Shown: positions 1-9,760, counted from the stretch's first letter. The stretch: 64,000 nucleotides of DNA from Rhodopirellula halodulae (GCF_020966775.1 NZ_JAJKFV010000011.1:485023-549022), one strand, 5' to 3'. The notes: a model not told the origin generated them from the sequence alone. A program made the numbers and translations.

Positions 1-858
1 CGAGACGAAGTTGCTTTGAAAGATGCTTACTTCCGAGCTTCGATGCTGGAGGAAACCGGAATCGACGGGCTGTTGAAGTTTGACGCTTCCGCAGCGGCAA
101 ACGAAATTGACCTGGGCGTGGTGGACGCCCTGCGAAACTTCCTGTTCGGGCCTCCCGGTGCCGGCGGGATGGACTTGGTGGCGATGAACATTCAACGCGG
201 TCGAGACCATGGACTCAGCGACTACAACGCTACGCGCGAAGCTTACGGGCTTCCGCCAGTCAGCACGTTTGCCGACATCACCGGCGACGTGACGCTCCAA
301 AGCAGACTGGCATCGCTTTATGGTTCCGTGGATGACATCGATTTATGGGTGGGCTTGATGGCGGAAGACCATCTGCTGGACGCATCCGTTGGAGAATTGA
401 CCGCAACCATCATTGCCGATCAATTCCAACGAACTCGGGATGGAGACCGCTTCTTCTATCGAAACCTGTGGGAAGGACAAGCTCTGCAAACACTTGAGCG
501 AACGCGACTCAAAGACGTTATCGAACGCAACACTTCGGTGGATGGTCTGCAAGACAACGTGTTTTTCATGCGGACTGAACTTCGCGGACAAGTCTATGCC
601 GATACTTCGCCCAGTTCGGAACCCAACGACCGCCGCGGCATCGAGGATTGCTTGATCGAATTGATGGATCAGGATTCCAAAGTGGTCGCGACGACGCGAA
701 CCGACCGGTTTGGCAACTATCGATTTCGCGGTCTATCTCTTACCGGTGACTATCAAGTCCGTTTTGTAGATTCGGGCGAAACCCTGACCGCCAGCATCAC
801 CAACGGCGATTCGCGAATTCGTCATTTGGATTTCATCGTGGCGGACATCAACGCCTAG
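1..858 (+). CDS. Animal-type heme peroxidase, C-terminal part (5' truncated by window)
   Basis: The reading frame is open from base 1, so only the last 285 residues are seen. They contain the conserved peroxidase segment NIQRGRDHGLSDYN (nt about 187-228), the helical C-terminal part of an animal (myeloperoxidase/peroxidasin-type) heme peroxidase. After the catalytic fold (from about nt 580) comes a roughly 90-residue beta-rich tail with the pattern GNYRFRGL, typical of SdrD-B/Cna-B-like adhesin repeats. This suggests an exported oxidase or bromo/iodo-peroxidase attached to the cell surface or matrix. The catalytic distal histidine and any signal peptide lie upstream of the window. Family assignment is firm; substrate is unknown. 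Confidence 0.85.
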   Translation, partial: RDEVALKDAYFRASMLEETGIDGLLKFDASAAANEIDLGVVDALRNFLFGPPGAGGMDLVAMNIQRGRDHGLSDYNATREAYGLPPVSTFADITGDVTLQSRLASLYGSVDDIDLWVGLMAEDHLLDASVGELTATIIADQFQRTRDGDRFFYRNLWEGQALQTLERTRLKDVIERNTSVDGLQDNVFFMRTELRGQVYADTSPSSEPNDRRGIEDCLIELMDQDSKVVATTRTDRFGNYRFRGLSLTGDYQVRFVDSGETLTASITNGDSRIRHLDFIVADINA

Positions 859-1054
859 CGCAGGCGTGCAGTGAAATCGTCGCGAGAGTGATCTGGCGAA
901 AAACTTCGCGGCAGAGTGACATCCGTCCATGCGTTTTCCCCTTTTCGGGAACAGCCAAGCCCGCAACCGCTTTCGACCAGCGTTTGCATCGCGAATCAAA
1001 GCGAATTTGGCGGTGGCAATGGATTGTTTCTCTTCTCTCGCAGCGTCTTTCGTC

Positions 1055-2860
1055 ATGCCCCAACGTCGCAAGCTCTCCCGTCGGTTGTCCATTCAGTCTC
1101 TCGAAAACCGTCGTGTTCTGGCGGCGAGTTTGGGTTGGGATGGGCCGGGGCTCGGAAGTGCGGACCTGACCTACACAATCAACGGATCGCCTGATTCTCT
1201 AAGCCAAGAAGAGACGAATGCGGCGATTCGTACTGCACTCGATGCCTGGGCTGACGTCGTGGACATCAGTTTCACGCAGACAGACCAAGTTGGCTTGAAC
1301 GACTCGCTGGATATTTCGTTCACTCAACTGGATGGAACCGCAGGCACGTTGGCTCAGGCCTACTTTCCGGACGACGTGAATCCGGCTCGCATCGCCGGCG
1401 ACATTCAGTTTGATTTGGCTGAAAACTGGGAAGTCGGCAACTCACAGGGAGGCTCCGCGTTCGACCTCGTCTGGGTCGCCGTCCATGAAATCGGTCACGC
1501 TCTCGGACTGGATCACTTGGAAGAACAGGAGAGCATCCTAGCGTCCTTTGTTTCCGCCAATCAGTTCTTCACCGAACTGGACAGCAGTGACGTTGCGGCA
1601 ATCACTCAGCTCTACGCGGAAGCCGATCCAACGCTGGTCGAAACCGACGACACGCTGGACACCACGACACCGGACGATGAACTCGACAACAGTGAACCTG
1701 ATAACGATGAACTCGACGACAGCGATTCCGACGACGGTGATTCGGACCCCGTCGACGATGTCGACGATGACACACCGCTACCCGACGATTCTTCGGATAG
1801 CGACGAGCCCACCAATCAACGCCGCCGTTTCTATTGGAGCTGGTGGACGAACAACCGATTCCGTGGACGATTCGCAGGTCGGTTGGATGCCGAATGGAGC
1901 TTCACCAATTACGTTTCACCGACCGATGTGAATCAAGACAACTCCACGTCAGCGCTCGACGCATTGATGATCATCAATGTGCTGAACCAAACTTCCGGTG
2001 AAGACCTGACGAACGAAGACTTTTCGGGCCTTTGCGATGTCAACGGCGATGGGGACATCAGTTCCATTGACGCTCTGATGGTCATCAACGCCATGAACGA
2101 GTCGAGTGTAGAAACCGCGACGAACTCGGCTGAGGAAAATGGCGATGAGACAGACGCATCCGATGAAACGATGGTCGACGAACCATCGGACGCCGTCGAC
2201 GAAGAAGCCAGCATCGATGAAGGTGGTTTGCTCGACGAAGACGCGGACGAAGAAGACACCGTTGTTATCGAACTGGACGATCCAGAACTCGATGACCCAG
2301 AACTCGATGAAGCGGATGATCCGATCGCAGAAGATCCCGCAGATGAAGACGACGCTCAGGAAGAACAAAAGTTTCAACGACATCGTCACGGGCTGTTTCG
2401 AGCGGGCATCTTCCGAGGCGATGCGGAAAGTCTGCTGGAACGTTTGGACGACAATGACGATGGTTCGCTGACGGAAGACGAGACTCCCGAACATTTGTGG
2501 AACAAGCTGATCGAAGCTGACGCGGACCTGGATGCAGACGGCGTTTTGACGACGACGGAACTGGCCGAAACGTTCCTTGGATTCCGCCAAGAGAAATTCG
2601 ACCGACACGATGCGGACGGTGACGGGCTGATCAACGAGTCCGAAGTTCGCGATCGCATTTGGGCAAAGATTTCGGAGGCGGACGCGGACGAAGACGGCGG
2701 AGTCTCGTTCGAAGAACTGGAGGCATTTCGACAGGAACGATTGGCGACGGAGGACACTTCCACGGACACCATCGCCGCCACGTTTCAACGCATCGATTCG
2801 GTATTCGCATCTATGGGACGCCCTACGAATCGCGGCCAAGCACCTCGCCTGAGGCGTTAG
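1055..2860 (+). CDS. Secreted matrixin-like metalloprotease with dockerin and EF-hands
   Basis: A 601-residue protein. The ATG at 1055 is chosen because it puts the planctomycete export-type motif SLENRRVLAASLG within the first 30 residues; an in-frame ATG at 929 would bury it. Domains in order: a matrixin-like fold with the zinc site HEIGHALGLDH at residues 144-154; an Asp/Glu-rich linker; a type I dockerin-like pair of calcium loops (about 290-350, DVNQDNSTSALDALMI and DVNGDGDISSIDALMV); a second acidic linker; and C-terminal EF-hand loops (about 465-560, such as DADGDGLINESE). It probably acts outside the cytoplasm as a calcium-dependent protease that could dock to a cohesin-like partner. 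No cohesin is seen in this window. The protease call rests on the motif; substrate unknown. Confidence 0.8.
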   Translation: MPQRRKLSRRLSIQSLENRRVLAASLGWDGPGLGSADLTYTINGSPDSLSQEETNAAIRTALDAWADVVDISFTQTDQVGLNDSLDISFTQLDGTAGTLAQAYFPDDVNPARIAGDIQFDLAENWEVGNSQGGSAFDLVWVAVHEIGHALGLDHLEEQESILASFVSANQFFTELDSSDVAAITQLYAEADPTLVETDDTLDTTTPDDELDNSEPDNDELDDSDSDDGDSDPVDDVDDDTPLPDDSSDSDEPTNQRRRFYWSWWTNNRFRGRFAGRLDAEWSFTNYVSPTDVNQDNSTSALDALMIINVLNQTSGEDLTNEDFSGLCDVNGDGDISSIDALMVINAMNESSVETATNSAEENGDETDASDETMVDEPSDAVDEEASIDEGGLLDEDADEEDTVVIELDDPELDDPELDEADDPIAEDPADEDDAQEEQKFQRHRHGLFRAGIFRGDAESLLERLDDNDDGSLTEDETPEHLWNKLIEADADLDADGVLTTTELAETFLGFRQEKFDRHDADGDGLINESEVRDRIWAKISEADADEDGGVSFEELEAFRQERLATEDTSTDTIAATFQRIDSVFASMGRPTNRGQAPRLRR

Positions 2861-3197
2861 ACGTCCCCGGCGAGTAGGCTCGAACTCCTCGCCCACCGTG
2901 AGATTTTGACTCCACCAGAATCGATTGTTCGAGCACCGGTCGAGGTAATTCCCGGTCGCCAGGCAATTTCGCTGGTGTCATCGAATGCGGCGAATCCTGG
3001 CAGAGAACGAAGCCGCATCAAAATAATCGTCCATTTGGAAAAAAATGCCGGCGGTTTCCGGCTGACCTCGCAACGATGTCTTTGCGAGCGAAGAAGTCCC
3101 CGCATGGTGGCTTCCGTTTGCTGATGACCGCCTGACGCATCATTCCTCCTTCTCCACAGTTCTTGCTTCTTCTCAACCCTTTTCGAAAGACAACGGG
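2861..3197. other. Intergenic region upstream of the ECF sigma/kinase operon
   Basis: 337 bases without a convincing gene. It must hold the promoter of the sigma factor operon, but no strong sigma-70 hexamer pair stands out. A short GCCGG-N6-CCGGC hairpin lies near 3048-3063; it lacks a T-tract and is not called a terminator. Short open frames on both strands here lack ribosome-binding sites and family resemblance. Confidence 0.5.
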
Positions 3198-3872
3198 ATG
3201 GTTGCGACCGATACCTGGACCCATTCCAACGACTCGTCGGCAGACTCATCGCCCTGGAATGGGGGCGATGGGTTTGTTGCGTTACTCGAGCAAGCGCGGG
3301 CGGGCGACCGCGAAGCGCTCGGCCAAATGCTGCAGTGGTATGCAAATTATCTGACGATCTTGGCCAGCACCCAATTGGATCGCCGGTTGCGAAAACGGGT
3401 CAGTCCCTCTGACATCGTGCAGGAAGCGATGCTGGAGGCCCACCAGGATTTTGATGATTTCCGAGGCGTCAGCCAGGGCGAGTTTCTATGCTGGTTGCGT
3501 ACGATTCTGATTCACACGCTGCACCGCAGTTTCAAACGAAATGTCCAAGTTCAAAAGCGTGACATCCGTCGCGAAATTTCGCTGGAGACGGTGAACAATC
3601 GCATGGAGGAGTCCGGTCTGAATTGGGCGGGACTGCTAGCCGGACGCGAACCTTCGCCCAGCACCCCCATGCGGCAAGAAGAAGGAGCCATCGAACTGGC
3701 AAACCAACTCAGCACACTCAAACCTCATCACCGTGAGGTCATCGTCTTGCGAGTCCTGCATGGACTGTCGTTCGATGAGATCGCGGAAAGAATGGATCGA
3801 AAGAGCGGTGCCGTCCGTATGCTTTGGCTGAGAGCACTGGAGAGCTTCAAAGCTTCCGAAAGAAAAACTTGA
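3198..3872 (+). CDS. ECF-type RNA polymerase sigma factor (planctomycete kinase-linked group)
   Basis: 224 residues. Region 2 is visible around VSPSDIVQEAMLEAHQDF, with the RNA-polymerase-binding/-10-melting helices following (FLCWLRTILIHTLHRSFKR), and region 4 helix-turn-helix at HREVIVLRVLHGLSFDEIAERM. This arrangement, with a spacer between regions 2 and 4, is that of the sigma-70 subfamily expanded in Rhodopirellula and relatives. Its stop codon overlaps the start of the Ser/Thr kinase gene (ATGA at 3869-3874 region), so the two are translationally coupled. The kinase is the likely regulator of the sigma factor, in place of a classical anti-sigma factor; that is inference from context. 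Targets are not evident. Confidence 0.9.
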   Translation: MVATDTWTHSNDSSADSSPWNGGDGFVALLEQARAGDREALGQMLQWYANYLTILASTQLDRRLRKRVSPSDIVQEAMLEAHQDFDDFRGVSQGEFLCWLRTILIHTLHRSFKRNVQVQKRDIRREISLETVNNRMEESGLNWAGLLAGREPSPSTPMRQEEGAIELANQLSTLKPHHREVIVLRVLHGLSFDEIAERMDRKSGAVRMLWLRALESFKASERKT

Positions 3873-6514
3873 TGGTCGCATTCGAGATTCCAAACGATTT
3901 ATCCCAGTCGACTGACCCGTCTTTGCTACGGGGACTGGATGAGGAACAGCAATCTCAATTGACCAAACTGCTCGACGAATATCTGGTTGGGTTGGAACAA
4001 GGTGAACGCCTGGATGAGGACGAAATCGTTCGTTCCAATCCTGACCTGGAATCGGTGTTCCGAGCCTACCTGGAAAAGCTGCGGGCGTTGTACGGCATCG
4101 CCGCCGGCATGAATCCGTCGATGGATGCCTCTGCCACACCGCTGCCCGCCGACAAACGCCTCGGCGATTTTGTGCTGCAACGCGAAATCGGTCGCGGTGG
4201 GATGGGCGTCGTCTACGAAGCCAGCCAAGAGTCGCTTGACCGACGCGTCGCGATCAAACTGCTGCCGTTGGCTTCCATGCTGGACTCCAACCAAATCGCC
4301 CGCTTCAAGAACGAAGCTCACGCCGCCGGTTTGCTGCAACACCCCAACATCGTTCCGATCCACAATGTGGGAAGCCATCAAGGCGTCCACTACTACGCGA
4401 TGGCATACATCGACGGCGTGTCCCTTGATGCATGGGTCGCGACGCACAAGGAACACTCATCCGCCGTCAATTGGCGAGAGGTCGTTCGTTGGGGTGTCGA
4501 CGTCGCCGACGCATTGCACGAGGCTCATGAAAACGGGGTCGTGCACCGAGACATCAAACCATCGAACTTGATGCTTGATGGCCACGGAAAAATCTGGGTC
4601 ACAGACTTTGGTTTGGCTCGCTGTCAAACCGAGTTGTCGCTGACTCGTTCCGGCGATGTCATCGGCACGATGCGGTACATGAGCCCCGAGCAGTCTCGTG
4701 GACAAACGGCTCTGATCGACGGGCGAGCCGATGTGTATTCATTGGCCGTAACGCTGTACGAATGCCTGACGCTTCGACGAGCCCACGAAGGAGAAGACGC
4801 GGCGACCATTCTGAAACAAATCGATGATGGTGAAGTCCAGCCGCTGCGTGCGACACGTCCCGATCTGCCGCTGGATTTGGAAACGGTGATTCGCAAAGCG
4901 ATGTCCAAAAGTCGCGAAGATCGCTACGACACCGCGATGACGTTTGCCGAGGATCTGCAACGCGTGCTGCGTGACGAACCCACGCTCGCTCGGCCGCCTT
5001 CGATCATCGACCGATGCAGCCGGCTGGCTTCCAAACACCGCAAATTGGCGTTCGTCGCGACCATGGTGATCTTGATTGCCTTCGTCGGCTCCGCCATCGC
5101 CAACGCGAAATTGGCGGCTGCGAAATCAGAATCCGATCTGAATGCGGAGCGTGCCACGAAGGTCGAAACGCTGACCCGGGGTGCCTTGGACGAACTGGGA
5201 GCGGAAATCGCGGAACGTTTGGACGATGTCCCCGCCGCGGAACCAGTCCGACGCCAATTGCTGCTGACAATGCTCGAGTATTACGAACGTTTCGCGTCGG
5301 AAGTCAAAGACGATCCGGAGCTACGCGAAGACCTGGCCATGACGCTTGCGAAGGTGGGTGATCTGCAATCCGAACTCGGCGACAGCGAACAAGCCATCGC
5401 GGCACTTCGCCGGAGTGATGTGATCTACAAAGAACTCGCCGCGTCCAGCAGCACCTCCGATTCCATTCGACTCGCTTGGTCCAATTGCCAAAACAACCTG
5501 GCGCAGGCTCTGATGCGAGACGGGCAAATGGAAGAGGCTGCGAGGTTATTGGTCCGTGCCATGGACGCTCAGAAAGACTTGGCGAATTCGTCGGGACTCG
5601 TTTCGACACGAACCGAATCAAAAATCGCATTGGCGACATCACTTAACAACATGGGTTTGTTGCTGATGCAGTCCGGGATCAACAACCAGGCGGAGGACGC
5701 CTTCCGCGACGCCATCGACCGCCTGAAACCGCTCGCTCTCGCCACATCGGACGACGATTCGAAAATCTCCACCAACCGCTTGCGAGTTCAGAAGAAACTG
5801 GCTGCGATCCGATCCAACCTTGCCGGTCTCTTAACCGCCGAGCACCCGGAAAGGGCGATCGAACAAGCCCAATTGGCACTGAAAATTCAGCTCAGCATTT
5901 TGGAAGCCGATCCAAGCAATGTGGATGTGGCCAGCCAGACCATCGTCGCCCTGAACACTCTGGGTGCGGCTCAGTCGGAAGCAGGCCAACCGGCGGAAGC
6001 CATCGCGACGTTGCACCAAGCCATCTCGATTGGCGAACCCATGGTTGAACGCTGGCCTCATCGCCCCAATCATCGACGTGATGTCACGCTCAGCTACAAC
6101 CAACTGGGGCTACTTCATTCCAAACAAGGCATGCTCGAGGACGCCAAAATCGCATTTGAGCAAGCACTGCGACTTGGACGTCCTTTGGTGGAACAGTTCT
6201 CCAACGACGCAGAAACCCTGAGCATGCTTGGGGGAGTCCTCAATAACTACGGTTTCCTACAGCAACAGCGACAGGATTCCGATAGTGCAAACACGGCTTA
6301 CGCGGAAGCCATCCAGTTGCAGACGGCTGCGGTGAACTTGGCCCCCGAGGTTCAACGCTACAATGAGTACCTGCAAAAACACCGAGCCAATCAGCAAAGC
6401 ATTCAGCCGGTCCAGTCTGTTGGCAGCAGGAAGACCAGCGGGAAACTCAAAGCCGAAAAACCGGTAAGCCGCGACGATCAAGCGTCCATCGATTCGCAGG
6501 GGAACACACCATGA
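3872..6514 (+). CDS. Membrane Ser/Thr protein kinase with TPR-rich C-terminus
   Basis: 880 residues. The start at 3872 overlaps the sigma factor stop. Kinase domain at about 100-370: Gly-rich loop GRGGMGVVYEA (from 107), catalytic VHRDIKPSN (His225, Asp227), DFG (Asp245) and an APE-like MSPEQSRG segment, so it should be active. A single transmembrane helix follows at about 391-412, then about 450 residues of tetratricopeptide-like helices (LNNMGLLLMQSG, YNQLGLLHSKQGMLEDA). With the kinase cytoplasmic, the TPR part would sit on the other side of the membrane, as in PknB-like sensors of planctomycetes. It is coupled on both sides: upstream to the ECF sigma gene, downstream by ATGA at 6511 to an exported protein gene. 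Confidence 0.92.
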   Translation: MVAFEIPNDLSQSTDPSLLRGLDEEQQSQLTKLLDEYLVGLEQGERLDEDEIVRSNPDLESVFRAYLEKLRALYGIAAGMNPSMDASATPLPADKRLGDFVLQREIGRGGMGVVYEASQESLDRRVAIKLLPLASMLDSNQIARFKNEAHAAGLLQHPNIVPIHNVGSHQGVHYYAMAYIDGVSLDAWVATHKEHSSAVNWREVVRWGVDVADALHEAHENGVVHRDIKPSNLMLDGHGKIWVTDFGLARCQTELSLTRSGDVIGTMRYMSPEQSRGQTALIDGRADVYSLAVTLYECLTLRRAHEGEDAATILKQIDDGEVQPLRATRPDLPLDLETVIRKAMSKSREDRYDTAMTFAEDLQRVLRDEPTLARPPSIIDRCSRLASKHRKLAFVATMVILIAFVGSAIANAKLAAAKSESDLNAERATKVETLTRGALDELGAEIAERLDDVPAAEPVRRQLLLTMLEYYERFASEVKDDPELREDLAMTLAKVGDLQSELGDSEQAIAALRRSDVIYKELAASSSTSDSIRLAWSNCQNNLAQALMRDGQMEEAARLLVRAMDAQKDLANSSGLVSTRTESKIALATSLNNMGLLLMQSGINNQAEDAFRDAIDRLKPLALATSDDDSKISTNRLRVQKKLAAIRSNLAGLLTAEHPERAIEQAQLALKIQLSILEADPSNVDVASQTIVALNTLGAAQSEAGQPAEAIATLHQAISIGEPMVERWPHRPNHRRDVTLSYNQLGLLHSKQGMLEDAKIAFEQALRLGRPLVEQFSNDAETLSMLGGVLNNYGFLQQQRQDSDSANTAYAEAIQLQTAAVNLAPEVQRYNEYLQKHRANQQSIQPVQSVGSRKTSGKLKAEKPVSRDDQASIDSQGNTP

Positions 6515-8028
6515 GCAACTCAAACATGCTCCCACGCAACGATTCGCGAATTTTGCTTTTGGAACGACTGGAAACGCGCAGCCTGCTCGCGGCCAGTTTG
6601 GGATTGGACCTGGACTTCGGTGAGTTCACTCGCGGTGGTTCCAATTACCAAACGTTCCATGAAGCTTCTACTCAACGGGAAGTGTCCAGCTTCTCGGAAA
6701 ATTCGCAAAAGATTCGTTCAGGTGAACGACTGCAGTTGCCTTCTCAGGGTCACCGACACGCCGAGTTGGATCGATTGGCGGCTGACCTGCATCGTGTTTC
6801 GCATCACGGCGCCGAACGAGTTCGCAACACCCCGGAACGACCTCGCGATCTTTCATCCAGCCCACTGGAAAGTCGCAACCAGAACCAACCATCCCAATCC
6901 CAAAGTGGACCGAAGTCGAACGAACTCACAACCGTCGCGGACAACGTGCTGGAAGTGACTTGGGTGCTGGAGCTTTCCTACATCCCAACATACTCGGCGA
7001 GTGGCACAGACATTGAAGTGTTCCAAGCCAACATTCCTCATGCGACGGAGCACCAGAACCATTCAACCGCCCATTTGTTCACGGGTGCGTCGAACTGGTT
7101 GGGAAGTGCGGCAGCGGGAAGCGAACGGGCGTCTTCCAACGAGACATCTCGCGATACCTCTTCGAACAACCCAAGCCCCACCAGAAACTCTGCGAATGCA
7201 ACGGCTGCGCCCGCGTCATCCGATCGAGGCGGCGTCCAAAGAAACGTTGGCCCGTCATCCGTGATGGAGCGAAACACTGCGAGCTTGTCGAACATGATGC
7301 TTCCCGGCTCCGATGTTGCCGGAACGATCCACGCCTCGACAACTTCACCAAACGAAGTTTACGACACAAACATGTTGAACGCGGCGTCGTTGTTCCAGTC
7401 GGCTGCGACGGAAACGGCAGCCGGCCAAAACGGAACGATCGACTGGCTGCCTCCTTGGAACGCGTCTTCTGCGGATTTCTCGGAGACGGCGTTGGAGGAA
7501 ACTTGGGAGTTGGACGAAGAAACTCTTCGCCAGCTTCGCAAATTGGCGGACACTGCTTCCCCATCCCAAACCGGCGATTCGTCGAATTCGCCTGGTCAGC
7601 CTTTGGCAGATTCCGCGACCGAGTCGGAAACGCTCGACGCCATCATCGCGAATTGGTTTGGTTCGAAAACGGGACTGATCGACAACATTCGTGTCCAATC
7701 CAGTCTGCCAACCATTTCGCCCGCCGGCATGGCGACCCTGTCGCCGCAAATGGTCGACATCGCGTTGGATGCGACCGTCGGCGTGCATCGCACCATCGGC
7801 GTCTTGGCGGTGGAAGATGACAGCGAATCGGGGCTCGACACGGACCAAATTCGAGAAGCCGTCTTGGCGGCGATCGAGCTGGAAACACAGTTGCTCGCTC
7901 AACCCGCTTTGGACACACGCCCCCTGCGTTTCTCTGGATTGACGGCTCCGGGCATCGCCATTGTGGCCGGTACCTTGGCGATCCAGGCACGCCGACGTCG
8001 CCCCGACATGTTGCTGGCGAGCCGCTGA
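6511..8028 (+). CDS. Unknown exported protein with LETRSLLAAS N-terminal motif
   Basis: 505 residues with no recognised catalytic domain. The N-terminus carries LLLERLETRSLLAASLG, the same short planctomycete motif found in the metalloprotease at 1055-2860. The middle is rich in Ser, Thr, Asn and Ala and looks low in structure. The C-terminus has a short hydrophobic stretch (PGIAIVAGTLAI) followed at once by a run of arginines (ARRRRPD), a layout like a membrane-stop or sorting tail. The start codon overlaps the kinase stop (ATGA), so it is made with the sigma factor and kinase. It could be the surface ligand or output of that signalling unit; this is inference. Function unknown. Confidence 0.75.
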   Translation: MSNSNMLPRNDSRILLLERLETRSLLAASLGLDLDFGEFTRGGSNYQTFHEASTQREVSSFSENSQKIRSGERLQLPSQGHRHAELDRLAADLHRVSHHGAERVRNTPERPRDLSSSPLESRNQNQPSQSQSGPKSNELTTVADNVLEVTWVLELSYIPTYSASGTDIEVFQANIPHATEHQNHSTAHLFTGASNWLGSAAAGSERASSNETSRDTSSNNPSPTRNSANATAAPASSDRGGVQRNVGPSSVMERNTASLSNMMLPGSDVAGTIHASTTSPNEVYDTNMLNAASLFQSAATETAAGQNGTIDWLPPWNASSADFSETALEETWELDEETLRQLRKLADTASPSQTGDSSNSPGQPLADSATESETLDAIIANWFGSKTGLIDNIRVQSSLPTISPAGMATLSPQMVDIALDATVGVHRTIGVLAVEDDSESGLDTDQIREAVLAAIELETQLLAQPALDTRPLRFSGLTAPGIAIVAGTLAIQARRRRPDMLLASR

Positions 8029-8239
8029 AGCCATCGGCGATTGGACGGCGGCACAACCAAGAACGTGCCAATCACCGACGAATCGTTCGTTTCGGGCTTG
8101 AATTCGTTTGACGCGCATGAATTCCCGGGAACATCCGCGCTGTTCGGCGGAACCTGTGAGAATGGATCGGGTTGAACCCTTCAAGGGGGACGTTCTGCGC
8201 GTCCTCCGTCACGCCCACTGAGGATACGGAGCCAATATT

Positions 8240-9733
8240 TTGCGACACATTCAATCCCCCCGCCGCCGCACGTCCGTGAGTCGTTTCTTGAGGTCTTCCT
8301 CTCTGCTCGCGGTGACCATGATGGCCGGCGGATCAACATCTTTGGTCCCGACCGCACCGGCCGCCGACATCAATCGAGATTGGCCGCAGTGGCGTGGTCC
8401 CGATGGATCCGGAGTCGCCGAGGATTCCAATCCTCCGATCACCTGGAGTGAGTCTGAGAACATCCGATGGAAAATCGATGTCCCCGGTGTCGGAAGCAGC
8501 ACACCGATCGTGCTGGGTGATCGAGTCTATGTCAGCACCGCCGTCAAAACGGATCGCGTTGCGGAGAAACCCGCCGGCGAAGAATCAGCCGCCGAAGAAA
8601 CACCTCAACCAGAGGCTCCCCCACGACGATCCGCCGAGCCGGGATCCGATGATGATCGACGTGGGCCCGGTCGCGGTGGAAGAGGCCGGGGTCGTGGTCG
8701 AGGACGCGGTGGGTTTGGTGGCGGAGCCCAGCCAACAAACTACTACGACTTCATGGTCATCGCGTACAACCGATCCAACGGCGAAGAAGTGTGGCGCACC
8801 TCGGTCACGCAACAGGTTCCTCACGAAGCCGGACACAACACAAACAACTTCGCCTCGTCGTCACCCGTCACCGATGGAAAACGACTCTACATGTCCTTCG
8901 GTTCGCGAGGTGTGTTTTGCCTTGATCTTGAAGGAAAGCAACTCTGGGATGTGAACCTTGGCCAGATGCAAACCCGCGCCCAATTCGGCGAAGGAAGCTC
9001 TCCCTCCATTCACAACGACGTTTTGGTTGTGCCGTGGGATCATGAAGGCGAATCCTTCATCGTTGCACTGGACGCTCAAACGGGTGAAGAGAAATGGCGT
9101 CAATCCCGCGACGAACAAACGACTTGGTCCACACCACTGATCACCGAATACGACGGACGAACCCAAGTCATCACCAATGGTTCCAAGCGAGTCCGCAGTT
9201 ACGACCTGATGACCGGTGAATTGATTTGGGAGTGCGGTGGCCAAGCGGGCAACCCCATCCCGTCGCCGGTTCGTTTCGAAGACAACGTGATCGTGATGAC
9301 CGGTTTTCGTGGCTACGCGATCTACTCGATTCCATTGAATTCCAAAGGCGACATCACGGATAGCGATCAAATCACCTGGTACGAAGAAGACGCCGCTCCT
9401 TACGTGCCTTCGCCGGTGCTTTACAAAGGCCAACTGTACTTTGTGAAGTCCAACAACGGCGTGTTGGTTTCGCGATCAGCGAAGACGGGTGAATTGTTGA
9501 TCGACCAAACACGCTTGCCCGACATTTCGTCGGTCTACGCGTCGCCCGTCGCGGCGGCGGACCACATCTACTTCACCGGCCGCGACGGAACCACGTTGGT
9601 TCTGAAACATGGAAACGAATTTCAAACCGTCGCCACCAATGAATTGGAAGAAGAAATCGACGCGTCCCCCGCGATCGTGGGTGACGAAATTTTCCTGCGT
9701 GGAAAGTCGCATCTCTACTGCATCGCCAAGTAA
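8240..9733 (+). CDS. Exported PQQ-like beta-propeller protein
   Basis: 497 residues if the TTG at 8240 is used; it leads directly into an Arg-rich n-region and hydrophobic signal peptide ending near APAAD. No better ATG keeps the signal peptide intact; the ATG pair at about 8318 would remove its charged part. The body has repeated propeller blades (WPQWRGPDGSGVAED, GEEVWRTSV, GKQLWDVNLG, GEEKWRQS, GELIWECGGQ), as in the PQQ-binding-like repeat proteins abundant in planctomycetes. A glycine-arginine repeat (GRGGRGRGRGRGRGGFGGG, nt about 8676-8727) is inserted after the first blade. No quinoprotein dehydrogenase active site was identified, so it is probably a structural or binding propeller in the periplasm. 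A strong terminator follows. Confidence 0.85.
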   Translation: MRHIQSPRRRTSVSRFLRSSSLLAVTMMAGGSTSLVPTAPAADINRDWPQWRGPDGSGVAEDSNPPITWSESENIRWKIDVPGVGSSTPIVLGDRVYVSTAVKTDRVAEKPAGEESAAEETPQPEAPPRRSAEPGSDDDRRGPGRGGRGRGRGRGRGGFGGGAQPTNYYDFMVIAYNRSNGEEVWRTSVTQQVPHEAGHNTNNFASSSPVTDGKRLYMSFGSRGVFCLDLEGKQLWDVNLGQMQTRAQFGEGSSPSIHNDVLVVPWDHEGESFIVALDAQTGEEKWRQSRDEQTTWSTPLITEYDGRTQVITNGSKRVRSYDLMTGELIWECGGQAGNPIPSPVRFEDNVIVMTGFRGYAIYSIPLNSKGDITDSDQITWYEEDAAPYVPSPVLYKGQLYFVKSNNGVLVSRSAKTGELLIDQTRLPDISSVYASPVAAADHIYFTGRDGTTLVLKHGNEFQTVATNELEEEIDASPAIVGDEIFLRGKSHLYCIAK

Positions 9734-9760
9734 ACACAGCAATCGATACAGTTGATTCAC

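Noticed and set aside
1949-2896. 315-codon open frame on the minus strand
   Set aside because: It lies opposite the acidic, repeat-rich protease gene; the sequence is biased and without family motifs, as expected of an antisense shadow.
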